This document shows positions 24,301 through 34,198 of a stretch of DNA of 64,000 bases, piece after piece. The notes below the pieces were generated by a model. It worked only from the letters and a program-made list of their open reading frames with translations, made no database searches and had not been told where the DNA came from. Within the stretch, counting starts at the first letter, position 1, and each line of letters begins with the position of its first letter. The translations under genes were made by a program, and so were the position numbers. Source of the DNA: Planococcus sp. MB-3u-03 (GTDB taxonomy: Bacteria; Bacillota; Bacilli; Bacillales_A; Planococcaceae); contig NZ_CP025135.1 in the NCBI RefSeq assembly GCF_002833405.1, positions 415,501 through 479,500 of the forward strand, given 5' to 3'.

Positions 24301-24935
24301 ACGCATTTTTCGATACACTGGTGAGCCGCCAGGACATGATTCAAGATGCCTTTATCGAGCATATCTATTTATCCTTTGTCGCTGTGGCGATTGGCATCGC
24401 AATCGCTTTGCCTACGGGCATTATGATTGCCCGCTACCGGCGCTTTGCCGAACCGATCATCGGAGTTACCGCCATTTTCCAAACGATACCAAGTTTAGCT
24501 TTATTTGGGTTTTTGGTGCCGATTCTTGGCATCGGTTCACCGACTGCTTTGATTGCACTGATCATCTATGCGCTATTGCCGATTTTGCGCAATACTTACG
24601 CCGGCATTGTCGGAGTTGATGGATCCACCATTGAAGCGGGGCGCGGAATGGGCATGACGAGAACGCAGATCCTGCGCCAAATCGAATTGCCCTTGGCGCT
24701 GCCGTTCATCATGGCAGGCATCCGGACCGCGACGGTACTGACGGTCGGCATCGCGACGCTTGCGACTTTTGTCGGTGCTGGCGGCCTTGGCGATATCATC
24801 TATCGGGGGCTGCAATCGTATAATAATTCGCTGGTACTTGCCGGTGCACTTCCGGTTGCCCTGTTGGCGATCGGGTTTGATTTAATTTTGAAATGGATTG
24901 AAAAACGCGCCACGCCAAAAGGCTTGAAAACCTAA
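24297..24935 (+). CDS. opuCB: OpuC-type osmoprotectant ABC transporter permease
   Basis: A binding-protein-dependent permease of 212 residues with about six spans and the EAA loop GSTIEAGRGMGMTRTQILRQIELPLALP-like (about 104-131). Classical OpuC has two permeases (CB and CD); here only one gene is present, so it probably works as a homodimer. It is coupled to the ATPase by ATGA and followed 82 nt later by the binding protein gene. Confidence 0.88.
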   Translation: MNAFFDTLVSRQDMIQDAFIEHIYLSFVAVAIGIAIALPTGIMIARYRRFAEPIIGVTAIFQTIPSLALFGFLVPILGIGSPTALIALIIYALLPILRNTYAGIVGVDGSTIEAGRGMGMTRTQILRQIELPLALPFIMAGIRTATVLTVGIATLATFVGAGGLGDIIYRGLQSYNNSLVLAGALPVALLAIGFDLILKWIEKRATPKGLKT

Positions 24936-25017
24936 TTTTAACGCCTGCGGTTTGAAGCGGAGCAGCAATATGAATGAGCAAATAGGCTAGGAACGGGCCG
25001 AAACGGGGGAAGCATCA

Positions 25018-25911
25018 ATGAAAAAAACAGCATTTGGAGTATTGCTTGGCACATCTGCGATCCTCGCTGCCTGCAGCGGCGGTGCAGAGTCGGAACCGAT
25101 CGTCATCGGCGGCAAACCTTGGACAGAACAGTATATCCTGCCGCATATTGTCGGGCAGTATATCGAAGCGAATTCGGACTATAGCGTGGAATACGAAGAA
25201 GGTCTTGGGGAAGTGTCGATCTTGACTCCGGCACTCGAGCAAGGCGATATCGACCTTTACGTCGAATACACCGGAACCGGCCTGAAAGATGTGTTGAAGC
25301 GGGAGTCGACCCCAGGACAGTCTTCTGAGGAAGTATTGGAAGAAGTGCGGGCAGGATATGAGGAAGAGTTGGGTGCTACATGGCTCGAACCGCTCGGATT
25401 TGAAAATGGCTATACTTTAGCTTATGCCAAAGATTACGATGCGGAAACTTATTCAGACCTGGCGGAAATCTCACAATCGGAAGACATGACTTTCGGAGCG
25501 CCACACCCGTTCTATGAGCGGCAAGGAGACGGCTACGATGATATGGTCGCCACTTATCCATTCGAGTTTTCAGCGACTGAAAGCTTTGATCCGGCGATTA
25601 TGTATGAAGCGGTCCAAAACGGCGATGTCGATGTCATTCCGGCCTTCACCACTGACAGCCGCATTGCCTTGTTCGACCTAGAGACGACAGAAGACGACCA
25701 GTCGTTCTTCCCGAAATACGATGCTGTACCGGTCGTCCGGATGGAAACGCTCGAAGAATATCCTGAGCTTGAGGATTTATTGAATGAGCTTGCTGGGCAG
25801 ATCACGGAAGAAGAGATGCTCGCGATGAACTCACGTGTTGATGTGGACCAGGAAATCCCGAACGAAGTAGCGCGTGAATTCCTGATTGAAAAAGGCTTGA
25901 TCGAAGAATGA
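25018..25911 (+). CDS. opuCC: OpuC-type glycine betaine/choline-binding lipoprotein
   Basis: A lipoprotein of 297 residues (MKKTAFGVLLGTSAILAAC, lipobox LAAC, Cys19), then an OpuAC/ProX-type periplasmic-binding fold: IVIGGKPWTEQYILPHIVGQYIE at the start, DIDLYVEYTGTG near 76-87 and GDVDVIPAFTTDSRIA in the second lobe. It captures a quaternary ammonium osmolyte. AACGGGGGAAG lies before the ATG. A terminator follows. Confidence 0.88.
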   Translation: MKKTAFGVLLGTSAILAACSGGAESEPIVIGGKPWTEQYILPHIVGQYIEANSDYSVEYEEGLGEVSILTPALEQGDIDLYVEYTGTGLKDVLKRESTPGQSSEEVLEEVRAGYEEELGATWLEPLGFENGYTLAYAKDYDAETYSDLAEISQSEDMTFGAPHPFYERQGDGYDDMVATYPFEFSATESFDPAIMYEAVQNGDVDVIPAFTTDSRIALFDLETTEDDQSFFPKYDAVPVVRMETLEEYPELEDLLNELAGQITEEEMLAMNSRVDVDQEIPNEVAREFLIEKGLIEE

Positions 25912-25913
25912 TG

Positions 25914-25948
25914 AAAACCTCTGCGGCTTTTGCTGCGGAGGTTTTTTT
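25914..25948 (+). terminator. Terminator of the OpuC-type operon
   Basis: AACCTCTGCGGC/GCTGCGGAGGTT followed by a T-run. Confidence 0.85.
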
Positions 25949-26020
25949 GCTTGCGCGAAATGATCGCCTGTGGTTTTTCGTGTAGTAATCCGTGTGGGAT
26001 TCTTGTACAATAAATGAAGG

Positions 26021-26038
26021 TGAGTGAATAGTCATTCA
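26021..26038 (+). promoter_or_regulatory. FadR-type (TetR family) operator
   Basis: TGAGTGAATAGTCATTCA differs by only a base or two from the Bacillus FadR consensus TGAATGANTANTCATTCA. It lies 48 bp before the thiolase gene, so the beta-oxidation cluster should be derepressed by long-chain acyl-CoA. Confidence 0.85.
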
Positions 26039-26086
26039 ATTCAGTTTAATTAAATGGAAGCGATTTCAAAATAGGAGTGATCATTA

Positions 26087-27238
26087 ATGAAAGAAGTAGT
26101 CATCGTTGAAGGTGTCCGGTCGCCAGTCGGCAGGCGCAAAGGGCAATTCCGGGAGATGCGCCCGGACGAACTGGCAGCTGTTGTGATAGAAGAATTGGTG
26201 AAGCGTGCCGGTGTCGATAAAGGCATGGTGGAAGACGTCATTCTCGGCTGTGTCTCTCAATCGGGTGAGCAAGGCGGCAATATCGCCAGAACGGCGGCAT
26301 TGATTGCCGGATTCCCGGACTTTGTGCCGGGGGTCACCATCGACCGCCAATGTGGATCGAGCCAGCAAGCCGTCCATTTCGGTGCGCAGGCGATCCTTTC
26401 TGGCGATATGGACATTGTCATTGCAGGCGGTGTGGAAAGCATGACGCGCGTTCCGATGTTCTCCAATATGCAAGGAGCAAAGCCGAGTAAAAAACTGACC
26501 GATCAATACGAAATCATCAATCAAGGCTTGTCGGCAGAGCGCATTGCCGAAAAATGGGGGTTCAGCCGCCAGCAATTGGATGCTTATGCAGTAAAGAGCC
26601 ACGAACGTGCACAAAACGCTATTGATAAAGGCCTTTACGACAAGGAAATCGTCTCAATTGATGTATCGGATGAACAAGGCGATTTCCAGAAAGTCACGAC
26701 AGATGAAGGGCCGAGACCTGGAACGACCGAAGAAGTGCTCGCCGGCCTAAAGCCGGCATTCGATGAACAAGGCGTCATCACAGCAGGCAACGCCAGCCAA
26801 ATGAGCGACGGGGCGTCCACTGTTTTATTGATGTCAAAAGAAAAAGCGCAGAAACTTGGCTTAAAACCGAAAGCGCGCATACTTGCCCGCACGGTTGTTG
26901 GGTCGGATCCGACTTTGATGCTGACGGGGCCTATCGCCGCGACGAAAAAAGTGCTGGAGAAAGCCGGGCTGTCAATCGAAGATATGGACCGCTACGAAGT
27001 GAATGAAGCATTTGCGCCTGTTCCGCTCGCGTGGCTATCGGATATCGGGGGAGATCCGGATAAGCTCAACGTCAACGGCGGCGCCATCGCACTCGGGCAT
27101 CCTCTAGGTGCGACCGGCACGAAATTATTAGTGTCGCTTGTACATGAACTGGAACGCTCTGACAGCCGCTATGGCTTGCTTGCGATTTGCGAAGGCATGG
27201 GAATGGCCAATGCAACGATCATTGAACGGATCATTTAA
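26087..27238 (+). CDS. fadA: Acetyl-CoA C-acyltransferase (thiolase)
   Basis: A thiolase of 383 residues. The active-site nucleophile lies in RQCGSSQQAVH (about residue 88), the general-base His in GHPLGATG (about 338) and the second Cys in ICEGMGMANA near the end. It cleaves 3-ketoacyl-CoA to acetyl-CoA, the last step of beta-oxidation. A FadR-type operator is upstream, and the SDR, acyl-CoA dehydrogenase and CoA-transferase genes follow on the same strand, forming one catabolic operon. Confidence 0.88.
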   Translation: MKEVVIVEGVRSPVGRRKGQFREMRPDELAAVVIEELVKRAGVDKGMVEDVILGCVSQSGEQGGNIARTAALIAGFPDFVPGVTIDRQCGSSQQAVHFGAQAILSGDMDIVIAGGVESMTRVPMFSNMQGAKPSKKLTDQYEIINQGLSAERIAEKWGFSRQQLDAYAVKSHERAQNAIDKGLYDKEIVSIDVSDEQGDFQKVTTDEGPRPGTTEEVLAGLKPAFDEQGVITAGNASQMSDGASTVLLMSKEKAQKLGLKPKARILARTVVGSDPTLMLTGPIAATKKVLEKAGLSIEDMDRYEVNEAFAPVPLAWLSDIGGDPDKLNVNGGAIALGHPLGATGTKLLVSLVHELERSDSRYGLLAICEGMGMANATIIERII

Positions 27239-27271
27239 CCGGATAAAGACACAGCCAAAGGGGAGAATGAA

Positions 27272-28042
27272 ATGGATTTTTCTAAAGTGAAAGCCGTTGT
27301 CACGGGCGGCGCGTCGGGTCTTGGTGAAGCGACGGTACGCCATATCGCAGAAAACGGCGGACGCGCGGTGATCTTTGATTTGAATGAAGAGCGTGCGCAA
27401 CAGGTGATGGCTGATTTCAGTGAGGGGCAAGTCAGTTATTTCGGAACGGATGTAACAAACGCATTGCAAGTGGAAGGAAATGTAAAAATGGCGGTCGGCC
27501 AGCTTGGTAATGTCAACCTCCTGGTCAATTGCGCAGGCATCGGCACACCTGGAAAAGTCGTGTCGAAGGGGCAGCCTCTTGCACTCGAGCGTTTCGAAAA
27601 AGTCATTCAAGTCAATTTAGTCGGCAGTTTCAACGTATTGCGCGCCGTTGCAGCGGCGATGCAGCAAAACGAACCGAATAAGGAAGGGGAACGCGGAGTC
27701 ATCATTTCAACCGCATCCGTCGCGGCATTTGAAGGGCAGATCGGGCAAGCGGCCTATAGCGCATCAAAAGGCGGCATCGTCTCGATGACCTTGCCGATTG
27801 CGCGTGAATTCGCGCGTGACGGCATCCGCGTCATGGCAATTGCGCCGGGTCTCATGAAAACGCCGATGTTCGACGGCTTGCCGGAATCCGCCATCGCTTC
27901 GCTTTCTGCGACAGTACCATTTCCGGCGCGTCTCGGACACCCTGCTGAATACGCAAAATTGGTCGAAAGCATTGTTGAAAATCCGCTGTTGAACGGCGAA
28001 GTGATCCGCTTGGACGGCGCGATTCGCATGCAGCCGAAATAA
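27272..28042 (+). CDS. SDR-family 3-hydroxyacyl-CoA dehydrogenase (type II-like)
   Basis: A short-chain dehydrogenase of 256 residues: Rossmann motif TGGASGLGEAT (about 10-20), NAG-type motif NCAGIG and active site YSASKGG with Ser about 13 residues before. The pattern and operon setting match the HSD17B10/type II 3-hydroxyacyl-CoA dehydrogenases, giving the oxidation step before thiolysis, perhaps of methyl-branched acyl-CoA. AAAGGGG precedes the ATG. Confidence 0.85.
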   Translation: MDFSKVKAVVTGGASGLGEATVRHIAENGGRAVIFDLNEERAQQVMADFSEGQVSYFGTDVTNALQVEGNVKMAVGQLGNVNLLVNCAGIGTPGKVVSKGQPLALERFEKVIQVNLVGSFNVLRAVAAAMQQNEPNKEGERGVIISTASVAAFEGQIGQAAYSASKGGIVSMTLPIAREFARDGIRVMAIAPGLMKTPMFDGLPESAIASLSATVPFPARLGHPAEYAKLVESIVENPLLNGEVIRLDGAIRMQPK

Positions 28043-28066
28043 AGTAAGAAAAGGGGAATGGGAGAA

Positions 28067-29215
28067 ATGGCAAGATACCGTTTTGAAGAAGAAGAGCATA
28101 CGATGTTCCGCAAATCCTTGCGTAAGTTTTTGGAAAAAGAAGCGGTGCCACATTACGAGCAATGGGAAAAAGACCGCCTGATCCCGAAGTCGTTCTGGAG
28201 ACAGCTCGGCGATATGGGCTTTTTATGCCCTCAAGTAGAAGAGCAGTACGGCGGGCTTGGCCTTGATTTCCGCTACGGCGTCATTATCGGTGAAGAAATG
28301 GAGCGAGTGGGGGCGAGCCTGACGGGTGTCGGGCTGCACAATGATATTACTGTCCCTTATATTGAAGCATATGGAACAGAGCAGCAGAAACAGGATTGGC
28401 TGCCGGGTTGTATCAGCGGCGAGTATATTACCGCGATTGCAATGACGGAACCAGGTGCTGGGTCCGACCTTGCCAATATTTCCGCCACGGCTGTTAAAGA
28501 CGGCGACCATTATATCGTCAACGGCCAGAAAACCTTTATTACCAACGGCATCAATTCGACGCATGTGCTGGTCGTCGTGAAGACCGACCCGAAAGCGGAA
28601 CCGAAGCATAAAGGCATTTCCTTGTTGATGGTTGAAGAAGGGATGCCAGGGTTTACGAAAGGACGCAAGCTCGATAAAGTCGGGCTTCATGCGCAGGACA
28701 CGTCCGAACTGTATTTCGAGGGTTGCAAAGTGCCGGCAGCAAATCTCGTCGGCGAAGAAAACAAAGGCTTTACATACTTGATGGAAAAATTGCAGCAGGA
28801 ACGGCTCGTCGTGGCGCTTGCCGCGCAAATTGCATCGGAAGATATGCTCGAGATGACGATCGATTATGTAAAATCCCGCAAAGCATTCGGCAAGCCGATC
28901 AGCGCATTTCAGAACACCCAATTCAAACTAGTGGAAATGGCGACCGAAATCGAACTCGGCAAAGCGTTCCTGGAATCCTTAATCGAAGAGCATATGGCCG
29001 GAAAAGATGTCGTCTCGAAAGTATCGATGGCAAAATACTGGCTGACGGAGACGGCGAAGAAAATATCGGGTGAATGCATGCAATTGCACGGCGGCTACGG
29101 TTATATGGAAGAATACAAGATTGCCCGGCGCTATCGCGACATTCCAGTCGCAGCGATTTATGCCGGTTCGAATGAAATCATGAAAACCATCATCGCCAAA
29201 CGGATGGGGCTCTAA
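28067..29215 (+). CDS. Acyl-CoA dehydrogenase
   Basis: A FAD-dependent acyl-CoA dehydrogenase of 382 residues: signature AMTEPGAGSDLANISATA (about 130-147), DSQKTFITNG-like GQKTFITNG, and a C-terminal QLHGGYGYMEEYKIARRYRD followed by IYAGSNEIMK. It performs the first, alpha-beta dehydrogenation. The start at 28067 has AAGGGG about 10 nt upstream; an in-frame ATG at 28058 is too close to it. The stop directly abuts the next start codon. Confidence 0.88.
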   Translation: MARYRFEEEEHTMFRKSLRKFLEKEAVPHYEQWEKDRLIPKSFWRQLGDMGFLCPQVEEQYGGLGLDFRYGVIIGEEMERVGASLTGVGLHNDITVPYIEAYGTEQQKQDWLPGCISGEYITAIAMTEPGAGSDLANISATAVKDGDHYIVNGQKTFITNGINSTHVLVVVKTDPKAEPKHKGISLLMVEEGMPGFTKGRKLDKVGLHAQDTSELYFEGCKVPAANLVGEENKGFTYLMEKLQQERLVVALAAQIASEDMLEMTIDYVKSRKAFGKPISAFQNTQFKLVEMATEIELGKAFLESLIEEHMAGKDVVSKVSMAKYWLTETAKKISGECMQLHGGYGYMEEYKIARRYRDIPVAAIYAGSNEIMKTIIAKRMGL

Positions 29216-30197
29216 ATGGAACAGGCGCTGACAGGCCTCCGTGTCCTGGATGTAACGTATTACGTTCCTGGACCATTTGCCGGCATGCGGCTCGCCGAAC
29301 TTGGTGCGGACGTCATCAAAATCGAACCTCCCGCAGGCGATCCATCGCGCGGGATGGGCGGCGGCCTTGTGCACAGTGCCCACAACGCCGGTAAACAAAT
29401 CGTCCAGCTGGATTTGAAATCCAAAAGCGGCAAACGTGAGATGCTCGAGCTTGTGCGTTCTGCTGACGCCTTCATCGAAACTTTCCGGCCGGGAGTCATG
29501 AAAAAGCTGGGGCTGGATTATGAAAGCGTCAAAGAGCATAAAGGCGATATCGTCTATTGTTCGCTATCGGGGTATGGGCAAACAGGCGAGCTTGCACATC
29601 TTGGCAGCCATGACCTGAATTACCTGGCGCTTTCGGGTGCCTTGGACCAACTCCGCGATAAAGTCGGCCGTCCGGTGCATCCGACCAATACGCTCGCCGA
29701 TTATACCGGGGCTTGCTTGCATCTGAACAGATCCTTGCCGCGTTGATCCGGAAGTTCCGGACAGGCGAGGGGCTTATCTGGATATTGCACTTGCAGAAGT
29801 GATGGCGGAGTTTCTGCCGAATCACGATGCTTACATGAAAGCGGGCTTGTCGGATCACGGCGTTCCGGAAATCGGCGGCCGCCGCATCAGCTACGCAATT
29901 TACGAAACGAAAGATGGGCGCTTCGTGACGCTCGGTGCTTTGGAAGAAAAGTTTTGGCGCAATTTCTGTGAACTGGCGGGACGTCCTGAATGGTTGTCTT
30001 GGGGAGAGTACGCACCGGGCACGCCGGAGCACGGGCAAGTCGAGGCGTTTTTCAAATCGAAAAGCTGGCAAGAGTGGTATGGGTTGTCGCTCGTTCATGA
30101 CTGTTGCTTGTCGCCAGTCTTGACTGCGGATGAGCGCCATCGCCATCCTTTTTTCCTTGGCCGGGCGTCGGTCGAGAAAACCAGCAAAGTGCGCTAA
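29216..30197 (+). pseudogene. CaiB/BaiF-type CoA transferase, interrupted by two single-base deletions
   Basis: The reading frame begins MEQALTGLRVLDVTYYVPGPF and keeps family III CoA-transferase features (GADVIKIEPPAGDPSR, LDLKSKSGK and the Asp-containing HDLNYLALSG). After NTLADYTGACL the frame is lost near 29718-29721. Adding one base restores ASEQILAALIRKFRTGEG; a second missing base near 29769-29772 must be added to recover YLDIALAEVMAEFLPNHD, which then runs to the stop at 30197. Repaired length is about 327 residues, shorter than usual (about 370-400). It would move CoA between acyl acids. Each lesion is one base within a short repeat, so assembly error is a serious alternative to a true pseudogene. 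Confidence 0.75.
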
Positions 30198-30242
30198 ACA
30201 AAGGCAATCGGGGGCACGTGTAGAGAAGTTGAAGTTTGTCAC

Positions 30243-30271
30243 TTGACAGAATATACAAAACCTTTTAGTAT
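30243..30271 (+). promoter_or_regulatory. Sigma-A promoter of the trp operon
   Basis: TTGACA-N17-TAGTAT lies just before the T-box leader. Confidence 0.75.
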
Positions 30272-30277
30272 GAAGGA

Positions 30278-30600
30278 CAACTTGTTGGTAGCGGCAAGTC
30301 TATTCGAGAGAAGAGTTAGTAGAGACGAGAACAGAAGAGTGTAAATCGAGGAATGAGACGAGTAGGCAGTAGCGTCTATTTAGAGAGTCAGCGGGTGGTG
30401 GAAGCTGATTAGAAGCGCTGTGCGAATGGACTTATGAGAGCCAGCCGGAAAGCGGAAGCGAGTATGGCGGACGTATCCCTGCGTTAAAGGGAAAGGCTTA
30501 AGAAGCCTGTTTGAGTGAGTGCAAAATGCATTAATGCGTGGTGGTACCGCGGTTAAAACCGTCCCCGCAACCGGAATAGACCCCGGTTGCGGGGATTTTT
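30278..30600 (+). ncRNA. T-box riboswitch, tryptophan-specific
   Basis: A leader of about 320 nt before trpD. The conserved T-box GCGTGGTGGTACCGCGG is at 30536-30552. It is followed by a terminator hairpin CCCCGCAACCGG/CCGGTTGCGGGG (30563-30595) and T5. In stem I an AGTA motif occurs near 30361, and the specifier region reads GCGAA-TGG-ACTTA, placing UGG (Trp) at 30427-30429. Uncharged tRNA-Trp should stabilise the antiterminator and switch on trpDCFBA. The exact 5' end is inferred from the promoter. Confidence 0.92.
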
Positions 30601-30631
30601 GCATTTAAAAACGAGACGAGGAGAGATTGAG

Positions 30632-31623
30632 ATGAGCAGAGCAGAGAATATGAATGAACATACAATGAAACAGCGAGCGTTGGAATTATTGGAAGGGCGC
30701 ATGAGCCGCCATCAGATGAAAAATTTCTTGAATGAATTGCACGAAAAAGGCGAGACGGCCGATGAATTGGTCGGCATGGTCCTGGCGATGCGTGAGAAAG
30801 CAGTGAAGCTTCCAGAAATGGCGGGCGAGCTGGTGGACGTTTGCGGCACAGGCGGCGACAAATCCTTTAGCTTCAATATCAGCACATTGACGGCTTTCGT
30901 GTTGGCGGGCTGCGGCATGAGCGTCGCTAAGCACGGCAACCGAAGCGTTTCCAGCAAGACGGGCAGCTCTGATTTATTGGAAGAGATCGGGATTTCCACC
31001 CAATTGGCTGTAACGGAACTGCCGGCACTCGTCGAACAGACAGGCATCGCCTTTTGTTCGCGCCGGCGATCCACCCGGCACTCGGTGGCTTGCGCGAAGT
31101 GCGCAAGGAAATCGGTACGCCGACCATCTTCAACTTGGTCGGCCCGCTGGCGAATCCTTTGCCGATCGCCATCCAAATGAGCGGCGTCTACCGTCCGGAC
31201 ATGATGGAACCGATGGCGGATGCCTTGATGCGTCTTGGCAGAAAGCGTGGGGCGATTGTCCACGGGGCAGGTGGGCTGGATGAATTATCTCTTGCCGGAA
31301 CCAACCATTTGATCGTCTTTGACGAACAAGGCAAGCGCAGCATGACAGTCCATCCTCACGAAGTCGGGCTTGAAACCGCGCCGATCGAGGCGATTCGCGG
31401 AGGCGATTCGAAGCGTAATGCGGAGATTTTCATGCAAGTGATCGACGGGACGCCGAGCGCATATTTGGACACGGTAGCGCTGAATGCGGGAACGGTGCTT
31501 TATGTGAGCGGCCGTGCCGCAAGCATTGCGGAAGGCGTGCATCAGGCAAGAAAATCAATCATTTCAGGCGAAACGGCGCGTGTGTATGAATTGCACCGCC
31601 TAGCATCGGGGGTGCTCGTATGA
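30632..31623 (+). CDS. trpD: Anthranilate phosphoribosyltransferase TrpD, with an apparent single-base deletion
   Basis: It transfers phosphoribosyl from PRPP to anthranilate. The ATG at 30632 has GAGGAGAG upstream. TrpD features include VDVCGTGGDKSFSFNIST (PRPP loop) and KHGNRSVSSKTGSSDLLE. The frame breaks at the T-run 31052-31055: adding one T gives EQTGIAFLFAPAIHPALGG, which joins the second frame (FNLVGPLANPLP, HGAGGLDELSLAG) ending at 31623. Repaired length is about 330 residues, normal for TrpD. The rest of the operon is intact, so a homopolymer sequencing error is the likelier explanation. It overlaps trpC by 4 nt. Confidence 0.88.
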
Positions 31624-32393
31624 CCATATTGGACAAAATCATGGAAACCAAACGGCAGGAAATCACTGCTTATGAAAATAGTTATCCCAAAACCGAGCGA
31701 TATCCGGACAAACCGAAACTCATCGACACCTTGCGGAAAAGCCGCGGAGTCATTTCGGAAATCAAGCGCGCATCGCCGTCAAAAGGCGCCATCCGCATGG
31801 AAGTGGACGTCGTTGAACAAGCCCGCCAATACGAAGGGGCCGGTGCAGCCGCCATTTCTGTATTGACGGATGAACAATATTTTAAAGGGTCCATTGAAGA
31901 TTTGAAGAAAGTGGCGCGTGCGGTTTCGGTTCCGGTGTTGTGCAAAGATTTCATGGTCAGCGAAATCCAGATCGAACGGGCGAAAGCAGCTGGAGCGACG
32001 ATCATCTTATTGATTGTCGCAGCGCTTAAAGATGAGGAGCTCGAGCGATTATTCCGCTATGCGGATTCACTCGGCTTGGAAATCCTCGTGGAAGTGCATG
32101 ATGCAGGAGAGCTGGAAAAAGCCGTTGCGCTTGGAGCGCAATTGATCGGCGTCAATAACCGCAATTTAAAAACTTTTGAAGTGTCATTGGAGCGGACGGC
32201 GGAATTGGCTGAGAGATTTGCGTTCGACAGCGGTTCGGTGCTGATCAGCGAGAGTGGCATGAACGATACGGCGGAGGCGCACAAAGCTTACGAACTCGGC
32301 GCACGAGGCGTATTGGTCGGGGAAGCGTTGATGCGTTCGGAAAATCCGGCAGCCTGGATTCGCCAGGCAACAGGACAGGAGGCAGCGCAATGA
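31620..32393 (+). CDS. trpC: Indole-3-glycerol phosphate synthase TrpC
   Basis: A TIM-barrel enzyme of 257 residues. Catalytic Lys lie in [11 protein letters not shown] (about 48-58) and VLCKDFM (about 108), with Glu and Asn in [14 protein letters not shown] and SESGMN near the phosphate site. It decarboxylates and closes CdRP to indole-3-glycerol phosphate. ATGA overlaps at both ends show tight translational coupling within trpDCFBA. Confidence 0.95.
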   Translation: MTILDKIMETKRQEITAYENSYPKTERYPDKPKLIDTLRKSRGVISEIKRASPSKGAIRMEVDVVEQARQYEGAGAAAISVLTDEQYFKGSIEDLKKVARAVSVPVLCKDFMVSEIQIERAKAAGATIILLIVAALKDEELERLFRYADSLGLEILVEVHDAGELEKAVALGAQLIGVNNRNLKTFEVSLERTAELAERFAFDSGSVLISESGMNDTAEAHKAYELGARGVLVGEALMRSENPAAWIRQATGQEAAQ

Positions 32394-34198
32394 CACGTGT
32401 TAAAATCTGTGGATTGATGGAAGAGCAACACGTTAAAGCCGCATCACAAGCGGATGCGATCGGATTTGTCTTTGCCCCAAGCAAACGGCGCGTATCGATC
32501 GAACGGGCGCAAGAATTATCGCGTCTCGCAAATAATGACATGCAACGAATCGGCGTATTCGTCAACGCTTCATACGAAGAAATCGAAAATGCCGTTAAGG
32601 CGGTGCCGTTGACGATGGTGCAGTTGCACGGCGATGAACCCGACGAATTAATACAGCGCATCGAAGTGCCGGTCATTCAAGCCTTCTCCATCCGCACACC
32701 GGAAGATGTAGAGAAATTGAACAATTCGATTGCGGATTATATATTGGTCGATGCACCAGGCACCGACTATCGTGGAGGCAGTGGGCATGTGTTTGATTGG
32801 AGCCTCCTGGAAAACGTCGATTTGGATCATAGCCGCCTCATTTTAGCCGGTGGATTGAATAGAGACAACGTGCAAGCGGCCATCAGCCAAACCGCTCCTT
32901 TCATGGTAGATGTATCGAGCGGGGTGGAAACCGATGGCCGAAAAGATGAAGCAAAAATCCAGCAATTCATACTACAGGCAAAGGGTGATTCGATGGAGAG
33001 AACAAAAGAAAAGACAATAGACTCGGTAGGATTTTTCGGTCGCTACGGCGGCCAGTTTGTTCCGGAAACTTTGATGAAAGCAGTCAAAGAGCTGGAAGCG
33101 GCTTATGAAGATGCGAAAAACGACGCGGAGTTCCAAAAAGAATATCACCATTACCTAAAGGAATATGTCGGGCGTGAGCAGCCGCTGACTTTTGCGGCAC
33201 GCATGACCGAAGCGTGGGGCGGGCCGAAAATTTATTTGAAGCGCGAAGATTTGAACCATACCGGCGCCCATAAGGTGAACAATGCCATTGGCCAAGCACT
33301 GCTTGCACAGCGTATGGGCAAGCGTAAAATCGTCGCTGAAACAGGAGCCGGCCAACATGGTGTGGCGACAGCTACCATTTGTGCCTTGTTCGATCTGGAC
33401 TGTGTCGTGTTCATGGGCGAAGAAGACATTAAACGTCAGCAGCTCAATGTGTTCCGCATGAAATTATTGGGCGCGCGAGTGGAAAGTGTCTCGAAAGGCA
33501 GTGGCACATTAAAAGACGCTGTGAATGAAGCGTTGCGTTACTGGGTCACCAATGTAGAAGATACCCATTATTTGATCGGCTCGGCGCTTGGGCCGCACCC
33601 GTTCCCGACGATGGTGCGTGATTTCCAAAGCGTCATCGGCAAGGAAACGAAGCGGCAGATCCTGGATAAGGAAGGGCGTCTTCCGGATGCCATCGTGGCA
33701 TGTGTCGGAGGCGGATCCAACGCCATCGGCATGTTCCACCCGTTCGTCGATGATGAAAAAGTCCGCTTGATCGGTGCTGAAGCGGCAGGGGAGGGCGTTG
33801 ATACCGAACGCCATGCTGCCACTTTAACAAAAGGATCGGAAGGCGTGCTCCACGGCGCCATGATGAAATTATTGCAAGACGATGCCGGACAAGTGCAGGA
33901 AGCGCATTCGATTTCGGCAGGCCTTGACTACCCAGGCATCGGTCCGGAGCATGCGCATCTGGCGGATAGCGGCCGCGTCACTTATCAGGCCATCACGGAT
34001 GATGAGGCACTCGCATCGGTCATTGAAATGTCGCGTCTTGAAGGCATCATTCCGGCTTTGGAATCTGCCCATGCGATAGCGGAAGCGAAAAAACAAGCGC
34101 AGTCGATGACAGCGGATGAATTGCTCGTCATCTGCGTATCCGGCAGAGGCGATAAGGATATGGCGACATACGCCGAAAAAATGGAGGGGCTGTCATGA
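32390..34198 (+). CDS. trpF/trpB: TrpF and TrpB in one continuous frame (possible fusion or indel artefact)
   Basis: Residues 1-199 are phosphoribosylanthranilate isomerase ([11 protein letters not shown], the catalytic Cys; [17 protein letters not shown]). From residue 202, starting at ATG 32993, comes complete tryptophan synthase beta ([16 protein letters not shown] lysine in [23 protein letters not shown]; about 401 residues). They are joined by QAKGDS with no linker domain. The join sequence reads AAAGGGTGATTCGATG: adding one G would give a TGA stop for TrpF and leave AAAGGGG 7 nt before the TrpB ATG, an ordinary operon junction. Given other one-base losses in this window, the fusion may be artificial. 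Confidence 0.9.
   Translation: MTRVKICGLMEEQHVKAASQADAIGFVFAPSKRRVSIERAQELSRLANNDMQRIGVFVNASYEEIENAVKAVPLTMVQLHGDEPDELIQRIEVPVIQAFSIRTPEDVEKLNNSIADYILVDAPGTDYRGGSGHVFDWSLLENVDLDHSRLILAGGLNRDNVQAAISQTAPFMVDVSSGVETDGRKDEAKIQQFILQAKGDSMERTKEKTIDSVGFFGRYGGQFVPETLMKAVKELEAAYEDAKNDAEFQKEYHHYLKEYVGREQPLTFAARMTEAWGGPKIYLKREDLNHTGAHKVNNAIGQALLAQRMGKRKIVAETGAGQHGVATATICALFDLDCVVFMGEEDIKRQQLNVFRMKLLGARVESVSKGSGTLKDAVNEALRYWVTNVEDTHYLIGSALGPHPFPTMVRDFQSVIGKETKRQILDKEGRLPDAIVACVGGGSNAIGMFHPFVDDEKVRLIGAEAAGEGVDTERHAATLTKGSEGVLHGAMMKLLQDDAGQVQEAHSISAGLDYPGIGPEHAHLADSGRVTYQAITDDEALASVIEMSRLEGIIPALESAHAIAEAKKQAQSMTADELLVICVSGRGDKDMATYAEKMEGLS

Noticed and set aside
28223..28921. Long open frame on the minus strand (232 codons) inside the acyl-CoA dehydrogenase gene
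   Set aside because: It lies wholly opposite a clear enzyme gene and has no ribosome site or recognisable domain.
29216..30197. Treating the CaiB gene as proof of gene decay
   Set aside because: Two one-base losses in a window with at least five similar events are better explained by sequence error until reads are checked.
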